A stretch of DNA of 64,000 bases from Rhytidiadelphus loreus (taxonomy: Eukaryota; Streptophyta; Bryopsida; Hypnales; Hylocomiaceae): NCBI GenBank assembly GCA_947034895.1, contig OX344763.1, forward strand, positions 67,537,093-67,601,092. The letters are read 5' to 3'. The first letter of the stretch is position 1, and every line of letters starts with the position of its first letter. The notes beneath the pieces are model-generated. The model saw only the letters and a list, made by a program, of their open reading frames with translations, had not been told where the DNA came from and ran no database searches. Positions 37,640-50,194 of this stretch are shown here, one piece after another. Both the position numbers and the translations under genes were made by a program.

Positions 37640-37900
37640 TGACCTTATTTTGAAACTCAAATTTAAAGCAAGAAACTGCCCTATACTTTGATGTCCAAAA
37701 AAATATAAAGTCATGAAATTCACGTTGGGAACAAATTGGGAAACATGTTGTTGGAATTCCAATTACTCGTGAACACAAGAATTCAAAAAAACATGCAAGT
37801 GGTGGTCACTTGGAATGACCTTATTTTGAAACACAAATTTAAAGCAAGAAGCTGCCCTGTACTTTGATGTCTAAAAAAATATAAAGCCATGAAATTCACA
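37640..37900. other. Length-neutral replacement patch (candidate gene conversion)
   Basis: Within the GATTACAAG domain, this stretch instead reads GAAACTCAAATTTAAAGC, AGAAACTGCCCTATAC, AACAAATTGGG, TTGGAATTCC and GTCTAAAAAAATATAAAGCC. That matches 24141-24400 and differs from its long-duplication partner at about 58842-59090, which keeps GAGCTT and GAAAGACAAA. Sequence on both sides matches the partner, and the offset changes by only the one extra base of AACAAATTGGG. A copy-and-paste from a block-A-type donor explains this best. Confidence 0.72.
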
Positions 37901-39240
37901 TTGGGAACTAATGGCAAACATGTTGTCGGAGTTCCAATTACTCGTGAACACAAGTTTTCATAAATACATGCAAGTAGTGGTCACTTGGAATGAGCTTATT
38001 TTGAAACACAAATTTAAAGCAAGAAGCTGCCCTGTACTTTGATGTCCAAAACAATATAAAGTCATGAAATTCACGTTGGGAACAAATGGGAAACATGTTT
38101 TCGGAGTTCCAATTACTCGTGAACACAAGAATTCATAAAAACATGCAAGTTGTGCTCACTTGGAATCACCTTTTTTTCAAATACAAATTTAAAGCAAGAA
38201 GCTGCCCTGTACTTTGATGTCCAAAAAAATATAAAGTCATGAAATTCACGTTGGGAACAAGTGGCAAACATGTTGTCGAAGTTGCAATTACTCGTAATTA
38301 CAAGAATTCAAAAAAACATGCAAGTGGTGGTCACTTGGAATGAGCTTATTTTGAAACACAAATTTAAAGCAAGAAGCTGCCCTGTACTTTGATGTCCAAA
38401 AAAATATAAAGTCATGAAATTCATGTTGGGAACTCATGGCAAACATGTTGTCGAAGTTGCAATTACTCGTGATTACAAGAATTCAAAAAAGCATGCAAGT
38501 GGAGGTCACATGGAATGAGCTTATTTTGAAACACAAATTTAAAGCAAGAAGCTGCCCTGTACTTTGATGTCCAAAAAAATATAAAGTCATGAAATTCACA
38601 TTGGGAACTAATGGCAAACATGTTGTCGGAGTTCCAATTACTCGTGAACACAAGTTTTCATAAATACATGCAAGTGGTGGTCACTTGGAATGAGCTTATT
38701 TTGAAACACAAATTTAAAGCAAGAAGCTGCCCTATACTTTGATGTCCAAAAAAATATAAAGTCATGAAATTCACGTTGGGAACAAGTGGCCAACATGTTG
38801 TCGAAGTTGCAATTACTCGTGATTACAAGAATTCAAAAAAACATGCAAGTGGTGGTCACTTGGAATGAGCTTATTTTGAAACACAAATTTAAAGCAAGAA
38901 GCTGCCCTGTACTTTGATGTCCAAAAAAATATAAAGTCATGAAATTCACGTTGGGAACTAATGGCAAACATGTTCTCGAAGTTGCAATTACTCGTGATTA
39001 CAAGAATTCAAAAAAACATGCAAGTGGTGGTCACTTGGAATGAGCTTATTTTGAAACACAAATTTAAAGCAAGAAGCTGCCCTGTACTTTGATGTCCAAA
39101 AAAATATAAAGCCATGAAATTCACGTTGGGAACTAATGGCACACATGTTGTCGAAGTTGCAATTACTCGTGAACACAAGAATTCAAAAAAGCATGCAAGT
39201 AGTGGTCACTTGGAATGAGCTTATCTTGAAACACAAATTT

Positions 39241-41340
39241 AAAGCAAGAAGCTGCCCTGTACTTTGATATCCAAAAAAATATAAAGTCATGAAATTCACA
39301 TTGGGAACTAATGGCAAACATGTTGTCGGAGTTCCAATTACTCGTGATTACAAGTTTTCATAAATACATGCAAGTGGTGGTCACATGGAATGACTTTATT
39401 TTGAAACACAAATTTATCGCAAGAAGCTGCCCTGTACTTTGAAGTCCAAAAAAATATAAAGTCATGAAATTCACGTGGGGAACAAACAGGAAACATGTTT
39501 TCGAAGTTCCAATTACTCGTGAACACAAGTTTTCATAAATACATGCAAGTGGTGGTCACATGGAATGACCTTATTTTGAAACACAAATTTAAAGCAAGAA
39601 GCTGCCCTGTACTTTGATGTCCAAAAAAATATAAAGTCATGAAATTCACGTTGGGAACAAGTGGCAAACATGTTGTCGAAGTTGCAATTACTCGTAATTA
39701 CAAGAATTCAAAAAAACATGCAAGTGGTGGTCACTTGGAATGAGCTTATTTTGAAACACAAATTTAAAGCAAGAAGCTGCCCTGTACTTTGATGTCCAAA
39801 AAAATATAAAGTCATGAAATTCATGTTGGGAACTCATGGCAAACATGTTGTCGAAGTTGCAATTACTCGTGATTACAAGAATTCAAAAAAGCATGCAAGT
39901 GGTGGTCACATGGAATGAGCTTATTTTGAAACACAAATTTAAAGCAAGAAGCTGCCCTGTACTTTGATGTCCAAAAAAATATAAAGTCATGAAATTCACG
40001 TTGGGAACAAGTGGCCAACATGTTGTCGAAGTTGCAATTACTCGTGATTACAAGAATTCAAAAAAACATGCAAGTGGTGGTCACTTGGAATGAGCTTATT
40101 TTGAAACACAAATTTAAAGCAAGAAGCTGCCCTGTATTTTGATGTCCAAAAAAATATAAAGTCATGAAATTCACGTTGGGAACAAGTGGCAAACATGTTG
40201 TCGAAGTTGCAATTACTCGTGATTACAAGAATTCAAAAAAACATGCAAGTGGTGGTCACTTGGAATGACCTTATTTTGAAACACAAATTTAAAGCAAGAA
40301 GCTGCCCTGTACTTTGATATCCAAAAAAATATAAAGTCATGAAATTCACATTGGGAACTAATGGCAAACATGTTGTCGGAGTTCCAATTACTCGTGATTA
40401 CAAGTTTTCATAAATACATGCAAGTGGTGGTCACATGGAATGACTTTATTTTGAAACACAAATTTATCGCAAGAAGCTGCCCTGTACTTTGAAGTCCAAA
40501 AAAATATAAAGTCATGAAATTCACGTGGGGAACAAACAGGAAACATGTTTTCGAAGTTCCAATTACTCGTGAACACAAGTTTTCATAAATACATGCAAGT
40601 GGTGGTCACATGGAATGACCTTATTTTGAAACACAAATTTAAAGCAAGAAGCTGCCCTGTACTTTGATGTCCAAAAAAATATAAAGTCATGAAATTCACG
40701 TTGGGAACAAGTGGCAAACATGTTGTCGAAGTTGCAATTACTCGTAATTACAAGAATTCAAAAAAACATGCAAGTGGTGGTCACTTGGAATGAGCTTATT
40801 TTGAAACACAAATTTAAAGCAAGAAGCTGCCCTGTACTTTGATGTCCAAAAAAATATAAAGTCATGAAATTCATGTTGGGAACTCATGGCAAACATGTTG
40901 TCGAAGTTGCAATTACTCGTGATTACAAGAATTCAAAAAAGCATGCAAGTGGTGGTCACATGGAATGAGCTTATTTTGAAACACAAATTTAAAGCAAGAA
41001 GCTGCCCTGTACTTTGATGTCCAAAAAAATATAAAGTCATGAAATTCACGTTGGGAACAAGTGGCCAACATGTTGTCGAAGTTGCAATTACTCGTGATTA
41101 CAAGAATTCAAAAAAACATGCAAGTGGTGGTCACTTGGAATGAGCTTATTTTGAAACACAAATTTAAAGCAAGAAGCTGCCCTGTACTTTGATGTCCAAA
41201 AAAATATAAAGTCATGAAATTCACGTTGGGAACAAGTGGCAAACATGTTGTCGAAGTTGCAATTACTCGTGATTACAAGAATTCAAAAAAACATGCAAGT
41301 GGTGGTCACTTGGAATGACCTTATTTTGAAACACAAATTT
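39241..41340. repeat. 6-monomer HOR, two 1050-bp units
   Basis: Positions 39241-40290 and 40291-41340 are identical by eye except for one base (CTGTATTTTG near 40137 against CTGTACTTTG near 41187), and every monomer is exactly 175 bp. Each unit has one highly modified monomer with AATTTATCGCAAG, TTTGAAGTCC and CGTGGGGAACAAACAGG. A third occurrence of that monomer at about 41510-41600 is changed (AATTAATCGC, AACAAACGGG) and begins a different continuation. In the partner segment the equivalent monomers (60608, 62007) are 8 monomers apart, so unit number changed after the long duplication. Confidence 0.87.
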
Positions 41341-42029
41341 AAAGCAAGAAGCTGCCCTGTACTTTGATATCCAAAAAAATATAAAGTCATGAAATTCACA
41401 TTGGGAACTAATGGCAAACATGTTGTCGGAGTTCCAATTACTCGTGAACACAAGTTTTCATAAATACATGCAAGTGGTGGTCACATGGAATGACTTTATT
41501 TTGAAACACAAATTAATCGCAAGAAGCTGCCCTGTACTTTGAAGTCCAAAAAAATATAAAGTCATGAAATTCACGTGGGGAACAAACGGGAAACATGTTT
41601 TCGAAGTTCCAATTACTCGTGAACACAAGTTTTCATAAATACATGCAAGTGGTGGTCACATGGAATGACCTTATTTTGAAACACAAATTTAAAGCAAGAA
41701 GCTGCCCTGTACTTTGATGTCCAAAAAAATATAAAGTCATGAAATTCACGTTGGGAACAAATGGGAAACATGTTTTCGGATTTCCAATTACTCGTGAACA
41801 CAAGAATTCATAAAAACATGCAAGTGGTGGTCACTTGGAATGACCTTTTTTTGAAATACAAATTTAAAGCAAGAAGCTGCCCTGTACTTTGATGTCCAAA
41901 AGAATATAAAGTCATGAAATTCACGTGGGGAACAAATGGGAAACATGTTTTCGAAGTTGCAATTACTCGTGAACGCAGGAATTCATAAAAACATGCCAGT
42001 GGTGGTCACTTGGAATGACCTTATTTTGA

Positions 42030-42740
42030 AACACAAATTTAAAGCAAGAAGCTGCCCTGTACTTTGATGTCCAAAAAAATATAAAGTCATGAAATTGACA
42101 TTGGGAAGTAATGGCAAACATGTTGTCGGAGTTCCAATTACTCGTGAACACAAGTTTTCATAAAAACATGCAAGTGGTGGTCACTTGGAATGAGCTTATT
42201 TTGAAACACAAATTTAAAGCAAGAAGCTGCCCTATACTTTGATGTCCAAAAAAATATAAAGTCATGAAATTCACGTTGGGAACTAATGGCAAACACGTTG
42301 TCGAAGTTACAATTACTCGTGATTACAAGAATTCAAAAAAACATGCAAGTGGTGGTCACTTGGAATGAGCTTACTTTGAAACACAAATTTAAAGCAAGAA
42401 GCTGCCCTGTACTTTGATGTCCAAAAAAATATAAAGTCATGAAATTGACATTGGGAAGTAATGGCAAACATGTTGTCGGAGTTCCAATTACTCGTGAACA
42501 CAAGTTTTCATAAATACATGCAAGTGGTGGTCACTTGGAATGAGCTTATTTTGAAACACAAATTTAAAGCAAGAAGCTGCCCTATACTTTGATGTCCAAA
42601 AAAATATAAAGTCATGAAATTCACGTTGGGAACTAATGGCAAACACGTTGTCGAAGTTGCAATTACTCGTGATTACAAGAATTCAAAAAAACATGCAAGT
42701 GGTGGTCACTTGGAATGAGCTTACTTTGAAACACAAATTT
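42030..42740. repeat. 350-bp dimer repeats (GAAATTGACATTGGG)
   Basis: The rare GAAATTGACATTGGGAAGTAATGG variant occurs at about 42091 and 42441, and the CAAACACGTTGTCG variant at about 42293 and 42643, so an alternating dimer is repeated at 350 bp. The partner segment has the same pair (62593 and 62943). CACGTTG here gains a CpG compared with the common CATGTTG. Confidence 0.8.
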
Positions 42741-42776
42741 AAAGCAAGAAGCTGCCCTGTACTTTGATGTCCAAAA

Positions 42777-43806
42777 ATAATATAAAGTCATGAAATTCAC
42801 GTTGGGGACTAATGGAAACATGTTGTCGAAGTTGCAATTACTCGTGAAAGCAAGATTTCATAAAAACATGCAAGTGGTGGTCACTTGGAATGACCTTTTT
42901 TTTGAAACACAAATCTAAAGCAAGAAACTGCCCTGTACTTTGATGTCCAAAAAAATATATAGTCATGAAATTCACGTTGGGGACTAATGGAAACATGTTG
43001 TCGAAGTTGCAATTACTCGTGAAAGCAAGATTTCATAAAAACATGCAAGTGGTGGTGACTTGGAATGACCTTCTTTTTGAAACACAAATCTAAAGCAAGA
43101 AACTGCCCTGTACTTTGATGTCCAAAAAAATATATAGTCATGAAATTCACGTTGGGAATTAATGGCAAACATGTTGTCGAAGTTGCAATTACTCGTGAAC
43201 ACAAGAATTCAAAAAAACATGCAAGTGGTGGTCACTTCGAAAGACCTTATTTTGAAACACAAATTTAAAGCAAGAAGTTGCCCTGTACCTTGATGACCGA
43301 AAAAATATAAAGTCATGAAATTCACGTTCGGAACTAATGCCAAACATGTTGTCGAAGTTGCAATTACTCGTGAATGCAAGAATTCATAATATAATGCAAG
43401 TGGTGGTCACTTGGAATGACCTTATTTTGAAACTCAAATTTAAAGCAAGAAACTGCCCTATACTTTGATGTCCAAAAAAATATAAAGTCATGAAATTCAC
43501 GTTGGGAACAAATTGGGAAACATGTTGTTGGAATTCCAATTACTCGTGAACACAAGAATTCAAAAAAACATGCAAGTGGTGGTCACTTGGAAGGACCTTA
43601 TTTTGAAACACAAATTTAAAGCAAGAAGCTGCCCTGTACTTTGATGTCTAAAAAAATATAAAGCCATGAAATTCACGTTGGGAACTAATGGCAAACATGT
43701 TGTCGAAGTTGCAATTACTCGTGAACACAAGAATTCCAAAAAACATGGAAGTGGTGGTCACTTCGAAAGACCTTATTTTGAAACACAAATTTAAAGCAAG
43801 AAGCTG
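42777..43806. repeat. Junction and truncated block-A-like segment
   Basis: After the long segment ends, an AATAATATAAAG monomer leads straight into landmark dimer 6 (42798-43165). CCTTGATGACC / GAATGCAAG / AACAAATTGGG monomers follow as in block A, then a GTCTAAAAAAATATAAAGCC monomer, then the first unit of the 1402-bp HOR. The segment matches 23.35-24.5 kb in order, but one monomer (equivalent to about 23820-23995) is missing. Confidence 0.75.
42798..43165. repeat. EcoRI-less landmark dimer 6
   Basis: Same module as 14411-14778, of the GACCTTC lineage. Uniquely among the eight, its upstream monomer is of the AATAATATAAAG type, in keeping with a recombination junction just before it. Confidence 0.85.
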
Positions 43807-46800
43807 CCCTATACTTTGATGTCCAAAAAAATATAAAGTCATGAAATTCACGTTGCGAACAAATGGCAAACATGTTGTCGAAGTTGCAATTACTCGTGAA
43901 CGCAAGAATTCAAAAAAACATGCAAGTGGTGGTCACTTCGAAAGACCTTATTTTGAAACACAAATTTAAAGCTAGAAACTGCCATGTACTTTGATGTCCA
44001 AAGAAATATAAAGTCATGAAATTCACATTGGGAACTAATGGCAAACATGTTGTCGAAGTTGCAATTACTCGTGAACACAAGAATTCATAAAAACATGCAA
44101 GTGGTGGTCACTTGGAATGACCTTATTTTGAAACACAAATTTAAAGCAAGAAGCTGCCCTGTACTTTGATGTCCAAAAATAATATAAAGTCATGAAATTC
44201 ACGTTGGGAACTAATGGCAAACATGTTGTCGGAGTTGCAATTACTCGTGAATACAAGAATTCATAAAAACATGCAAGTGGTGGTCACTTGGAATGACCTT
44301 ATTTTGAAACACAAATTTAAAGCAAGAAACTGCCCTGTACTTTGATGTCCAAAAAAATATAAAGTCATGAAATTCACGTTGGGAACAAATGGCAAACATG
44401 TTGTCGAAGTTGCAATTACTCGTGAACGCAAGAATTCAAAAAAACATGCAAGTGGTGGTCACTTCGAAAGACCTTATTTTGAAACACAAATTTAAAGCTA
44501 GAAACTGCCATGTACTTTGATGTCCAAAAAAATATAAAGTCATTAAAATTCACGTTGGGAACTAATGGGAAACATGTTGTCGGAGTTCCAATTACTCGTG
44601 AACACAAGAATGAAAGAAGAAATGCAAGTTGTAATCACTTGGAATGACCTTATTTTGAAACACAAATTTAAAGCAAGAAGCTGCCCTGTACTTTGATGTC
44701 CAAAAAAATATAAAGTCATGAAATTCACGTTGGGGACTAATGGAAACATGTTGTTGAAGTTGCAATTACTCGTGAAAGCAAGAATTCAAAAAAACATGCA
44801 AGTGGTGGTCACTTGGAATGACCTTATTTTGAAACACAAATTAAAAGCAAGAAGCTGCCCTGTACTTTGATATCCAAAAAAATAAAAAGTCATGAAATTC
44901 ACATTGGGAACTAATGGCAAACATGTTGTCGAAGTTGCAATTACTCGTGAACACAAGAATTCATAAAAACATGCAAGTGGTGGTCACTTGGAATGACCTT
45001 ATTTTGAAACACAAATTTAAAGCAAGAAGCTGCCCTGTACTTTGATGTCCAAAAATAATATAAAGTCATGAAATTCACGTTGGGAACTAATGGCAAACAT
45101 GTTGTCGGAGTTGCAATTACTCGTGAATACAAGAATTCATAAAAACATGCAAGTGGTGGTCACTTGGAATGACCTTATTTTGAAACTCAAATTTAAAGCA
45201 AGAAGCTGCCCTATACTTTGATGTCCAAAAAAATATAAAGTCATGAAATTCACGTTGCGAACAAATGGCAAACATGTTGTCGAAGTTGCAATTACTCGTG
45301 AACGCAAGAATTCAAAAAAACATGCAAGTGGTGGTCACTTCGAAAGACCTTATTTTGAAACACAAATTTAAAGCTAGAAACTGCCATGTACTTTGATGTC
45401 CAAAGAAATATAAAGTCATGAAATTCACATTGGGAACTAATGGCAAACATGTTGTCGAAGTTGCAATTACTCGTGAACACAAGAATTCATAAAAACATGC
45501 AAGTGGTGGTCACTTGGAATGACCTTATTTTGAAACACAAATTTAAAGCAAGAAGCTGCCCTGTACTTTGATGTCCAAAAATAATATAAAGTCATGAAAT
45601 TCACGTTGGGAACTAATGGCAAACATGTTGTCGGAGTTGCAATTACTCGTGAATACAAGAATTCATAAAAACATGCAAGTGGTGGTCACTTGGAATGACC
45701 TTATTTTGAAACACAAATTTAAAGCAAGAAACTGCCCTGTACTTTGATGTCCAAAAAAATATAAAGTCATGAAATTCACGTTGGGAACAAATGGCAAACA
45801 TGTTGTCGAAGTTGCAATTACTCGTGAACGCAAGAATTCAAAAAAACATGCAAGTGGTGGTCACTTCGAAAGACCTTATTTTGAAACACAAATTTAAAGC
45901 TAGAAACTGCCATGTACTTTGATGTCCAAAAAAATATAAAGTCATTAAAATTCACGTTGGGAACTAATGGGAAACATGTTGTCGGAGTTCCAATTACTCG
46001 TGAACACAAGAATGAAAGAAGAAATGCAAGTTGTAATCACTTGGAATGACCTTATTTTGAAACACAAATTTAAAGCAAGAAGCTGCCCTGTACTTTGATG
46101 TCCAAAAAAATATAAAGTCATGAAATTCACGTTGGGGACTAATGGAAACATGTTGTTGAAGTTGCAATTACTCGTGAAAGCAAGAATTCAAAAAAACATG
46201 CAAGTGGTGGTCACTTGGAATGACCTTATTTTGAAACACAAATTAAAAGCAAGAAGCTGCCCTGTACTTTGATATCCAAAAAAATAAAAAGTCATGAAAT
46301 TCACATTGGGAACTAATGGCAAACATGTTGTCGAAGTTGCAATTACTCGTGAACACAAGAATTCATAAAAACATGCAAGTGGTGGTCACTTGGAATGACC
46401 TTATTTTGAAACACAAATTTAAAGCAAGAAGCTGCCCTGTACTTTGATGTCCAAAAATAATATAAAGTCATGAAATTCACGTTGGGAACTAATGGCAAAC
46501 ATGTTGTCGGAGTTGCAATTACTCGTGAATACAAGAATTCATAAAAACATGCAAGTGGTGGTCACTTGGAATGACCTTATTTTGAAACTCAAATTTAAAG
46601 CAAGAAGCTGCCCTATACTTTGATGTCCAAAAAAATATAAAGTCATGAAATTCACGTTGCGAACAAATGGCAAACATGTTGTCGAAGTTGCAATTACTCG
46701 TGAACGCAAGAATTCAAAAAATCATGCAAGTGGTGGTCACTTCGAAAGACCTTATTTTGAAACACAAATTTAAAGCTAGAAACTGCCATGTACTTTGATG

Positions 46801-48012
46801 TCCAAAGAAATATAAAGTCATGAAATTCACATTGGGAACTAATGGCAAACATGTTGTCGAAGTTGCAATTACTCGTGAACACAAGAATTCATAAAAACAT
46901 GCAAGTGGTGGTCACTTGGAATGACCTTATTTTGAAACACAAATTTAAAGCAAGAAGCTGCCCTGTACTTTGATGTCCAAAAATAATATAAAGTCATGAA
47001 ATTCACGTTGGGAACTAATGGCAAACATGTTGTCGGAGTTGCAATTACTCGTGAATACAAGAATTCATAAAAACATGCAAGTGGTGGTCACTTGGAATGA
47101 CCTTATTTTGAAACACAAATTTAAAGCAAGAAGCTGCCCTGTACTTTGATGTCCAAAAAAATATAAAGTCATGAAATTCACGTTGGGAACAAATGGCAAA
47201 CATGTTGTCGAAGTTGCAATTACTCGTGAACGCAAGAATTCAAAAAAACATGCAAGTGGTGGTCACTTCGAAAGACCTTATTTTGAAACACAAATTTAAA
47301 GCTAGAAACTGCCATGTACTTTGATGTCCAAAAAAATATAAAGTCATTAAAATTCACGTTGGGAACTAATGGGAAACATGTTGTCGGAGTTGCAATTACT
47401 CGTGAACACAAGAATGAAAGAAGAAATGCAAGTTGTAATCACTAGGAATGACCTTATTTTGAAACACAAATTTAAAGCAAGAAGCTGCCCTCTACTTTGA
47501 TGTCCAAAAAAATATAAAGTCATGAAATTCACGTTGGGGACTAATGGAAACATGTTGTTGAAGTTGCAATTACTCGTGAAAGCAAGAATTCAAAAAAACA
47601 TGCAAGTGGTGGTCACTTGGAATGACCTTATTTTGAAACACAAATTAAAAGCAAGAAGCTGCCCTGTACTTTGATATCCAAAAAAATAAAAAGTCATGAA
47701 ATTCACATTGGGAACTAATGGCAAACATGTTGTCGAAGTTGCAATTACTCGTGAACACAAGAATTCATAAAAACATGCAAGTGGTGGTCACTTGGAATGA
47801 CCTTATTTTGAAACACAAATTTAAAGCAAGAAGCTGCCCTGTACTTTGATGTCCAAAAATAATATAAAGTCATGAAATTCACGTTGGGAACTAATGGCAA
47901 ACATGTTGTCGGAGTTGCAATTACTCGTGAATACAAGAATTCATAAAAACATGCAAGTGGTGGTCACTTGGAATGACCTTATTTTGAAACACAAATTTAA
48001 AGCAAGAAGCTG
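43807..48012. repeat. 8-monomer HOR, period 1402 bp, three clean units
   Basis: Units are 43807-45208, 45209-46610 and 46611-48012, each starting at CCCTATAC with GCGAAC in the next line of the monomer. Unit 3 has several private changes: AAAAAATCATG near 46717, GGAGTTGC for GGAGTTCC near 47387, CACTAGG near 47442 and CCCTCTAC near 47489. It also has AAGCTGCC where units 1 and 2 have AAACTGCC. GAAACTCAAATTT links units 2 and 3 with 18898. This is the cleanest HOR in the window. Confidence 0.92.
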
Positions 48013-48149
48013 CCCTATACTTTGATGTCCAAAAAAATATAAAGTCATGAAATTCACGTTGCGAACAAATGGCAAACATGTTGTCGAAGTTGCAATTACT
48101 CGTGAACGCAAGAATTCAAAAAAACATGCAAGTGGTGGTCACTTGGAAT

Positions 48150-50194
48150 GACCTTATTTTGAAACACAAATTTAAAGCAAGAAGCTGCCCTGTACTTTGA
48201 TGTCTAAAAAAATATAAAGCCATGAAATTCACGTTGGGAACTAATGGCAAACATGTTGTCGAAGTTGCAATTACTCGTGAACACAAGAATTCCAAAAAAC
48301 ATGGAAGTGGTGGTCACTTCGAAAGACCTTATTTTGAAACACAAATTTAAAGCAAGAAGTTGCCCTGTACCTTGATGACCGAAAAAATATAAAGTCATGA
48401 AATTCACGTTCGGAACTAATGCCAAACATGTTGTCGAAGTTGCAATTACTCGTGAATGCAAGAATTCATAATATAATGCAAGTGGTGGTCACTTGGAATG
48501 ACCTTATTTTGAAACTCAAATTTAAAGCAAGAAACTGCCCTATACTTTGATGTCCAAAAAAATATAAAGTCATGAAATTCACGTTGGGAACAAATTGGGA
48601 AACATGTTGTTGGAATTCCAATTACTCGTGAACACAAGAATTCAAAAAAACATGCAAGTGGTGGTCACTTGGAATGACCTTATTTTGAAACACAAATTTA
48701 AAGCAAGAAGCTGCCCTGTACTTTGATGTCCAAAAAAATATAAAGCCATGAAATTCACGTTGGGAACTAATGGCAAACATGTTGTCGAAGTTGCAATTAC
48801 TCGTGAACACAAGAATTCAAAAAAACATGGAAGTGGTGGTCACTTGGAATGACCTTATTGTGAAACACAAATTTAAAGCAAGAAGCTTCCCTGTACTTTG
48901 ATGTCCAAAAAAATATAAAGTCATGAAATTCACGTTGGGAACTAATGGGAAACATGTTGTCGGAGTTCCAACTACTCGTGAACACAAGAATGAAAGAAGA
49001 AATGCAAGTTGTAATCACTTGGAATGACCTTATTTTGAAACACAAATTTAAAGCTAGAAACTGCCATGTACTTTGATGTCCAAAAAAATATAAAGTCATG
49101 AAATTCACGATGGGAACAAATTGGGAAACATGTTGTCGGAATTCCAATTACTCGTGAACACAAGAATTCAAAAAAACATGCAAGTGGTGGTCACTTGGAA
49201 GGACCTTATTTTGAAACACAAATTTAAAGCAAGAAGCTGCCCTGTACTTTGATGTCCAAAAAAATATAAAGCCATGAAATTCACGTTGGGAACTAATGGC
49301 AAACATGTTGTCGAAGTTGCAATTACTCGTGAACACAAGAATTCCAAAAAACATGCAAGTGGTGGTCACATGGAATGACCTTATTTTGAAACACAAATTT
49401 AAAGCAAGAAGCTGCCCTATACTTTGATGTCCAAAAAAATATAAAGCCATGAAATTCACGTTGGGAACTAATGGCAAACATGTTGTGAAAGTTGCAATTA
49501 CTCGTGAACACAAGAATTCAAAAAAACATGCAAGTGGTGGTCACTTGGAATGACCTTATTTTGAAACACAAATTTTGAAGCAAGAAGTTGCCTCGTCCTT
49601 TGATGTCCAAAAAAATATAAAGTCATGAAATTCACGTTGGGAACTAATGGCAAACATGTTGTCGAAGTTGCAATTACTCGTGAACACAAGAATTCCAAAA
49701 AACATGCAAGTGGTGGTCACATGGAATGACCTTATTTTGAAACACAAATTTAAAGCAAGAAGCTGCCCTATACTTTGATGTCCAAAAAAGTATAAAGCCA
49801 TGAAATTCACGTTGGGAACTAATGGCAAACATGTTGTGAAAGTTGCAATTACTCGTGAACACAAGAATTCAAAAAAACATGCAAGTGGTGGTCACTTGGA
49901 ATGACCTTATTTTGAAACACAAATTTAAAGCAAGAAGCTGCCCTGTACTTTGATGTCCAAAAATAATATAAAGTCATGAAATTCACGTTGGGAACTAATG
50001 GCAAACATGTTGTGAAAGTTGCAATTACTCGTGAACACAAGAATTCAAAAAAACATGCAAGTGGTGGTCACATGGAATGACCTTATTTTGAAACACAAAT
50101 TTAAAGCAAGAAGCTGCCCTATACTTTGATGTCCAAAAAAGTATAAAGCCATGAAATTCACGTTGGGAACTAATGGCAAACATGTTGTGAAAGT
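48150..50194. repeat. Block A, third copy, with four-monomer insertion
   Basis: Markers follow 24.3-26.0 kb at offset 23831 (GTCTAAAAAAATATAAAG near 48203, CCTTGATGACC near 48370, TTGTGAAACAC near 48858, GAATGAAAGAAG near 48988). After about 49.67 kb the offset is 24533, an extra 702 bp or four monomers. The inserted monomers include AAAAAAGTATAAAGCC copies near 49787 and 50138 and GTGAAAGTTGC copies, also found at 32.6 and 54.5 kb. Confidence 0.8.

Larger units (their letters stand above)
28290..42776. repeat. Long segmental duplication, copy 1 (about 14.5 kb)
   Basis: Marker order and fine sequence match 50195-63277. The offset is 21904 up to about 33.1 kb, 22079 or 22078 from 33.4 to 36 kb, 21202 or 21201 from 36.9 to 39.4 kb, and 20501 from 41.3 to 42.8 kb. 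Each step is a whole number of monomers (1, 5 and 4). Differences noted inside include TTGAATCACAA near 29586, CACGATTGG near 30709, GAGCTT for GACCTT near 32385, and ATAATGCC near 37357. The right end is abrupt: after 42776 this copy switches to an AATAATATAAAG monomer and a landmark dimer. Confidence 0.88.
36890..42776. repeat. GATTACAAG / GAGCTT subfamily domain
   Basis: Monomers here mostly carry GTGATTACAAG or GTAATTACAAG, GGAATGAGCTTATTTTG, AACAAGTGGCAAAC or AGTGGCCAAC, and CAAGTTTTCATAAATAC, and they lack the GAATGAAAGAAG and TTCGAAAGACC types. Nearly all are exactly 175 bp. The same subfamily returns at 57.9-64.0 kb, and scattered relatives are at 2.5-7.4 kb. This is a distinct sub-array inside the satellite. 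Confidence 0.8.
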
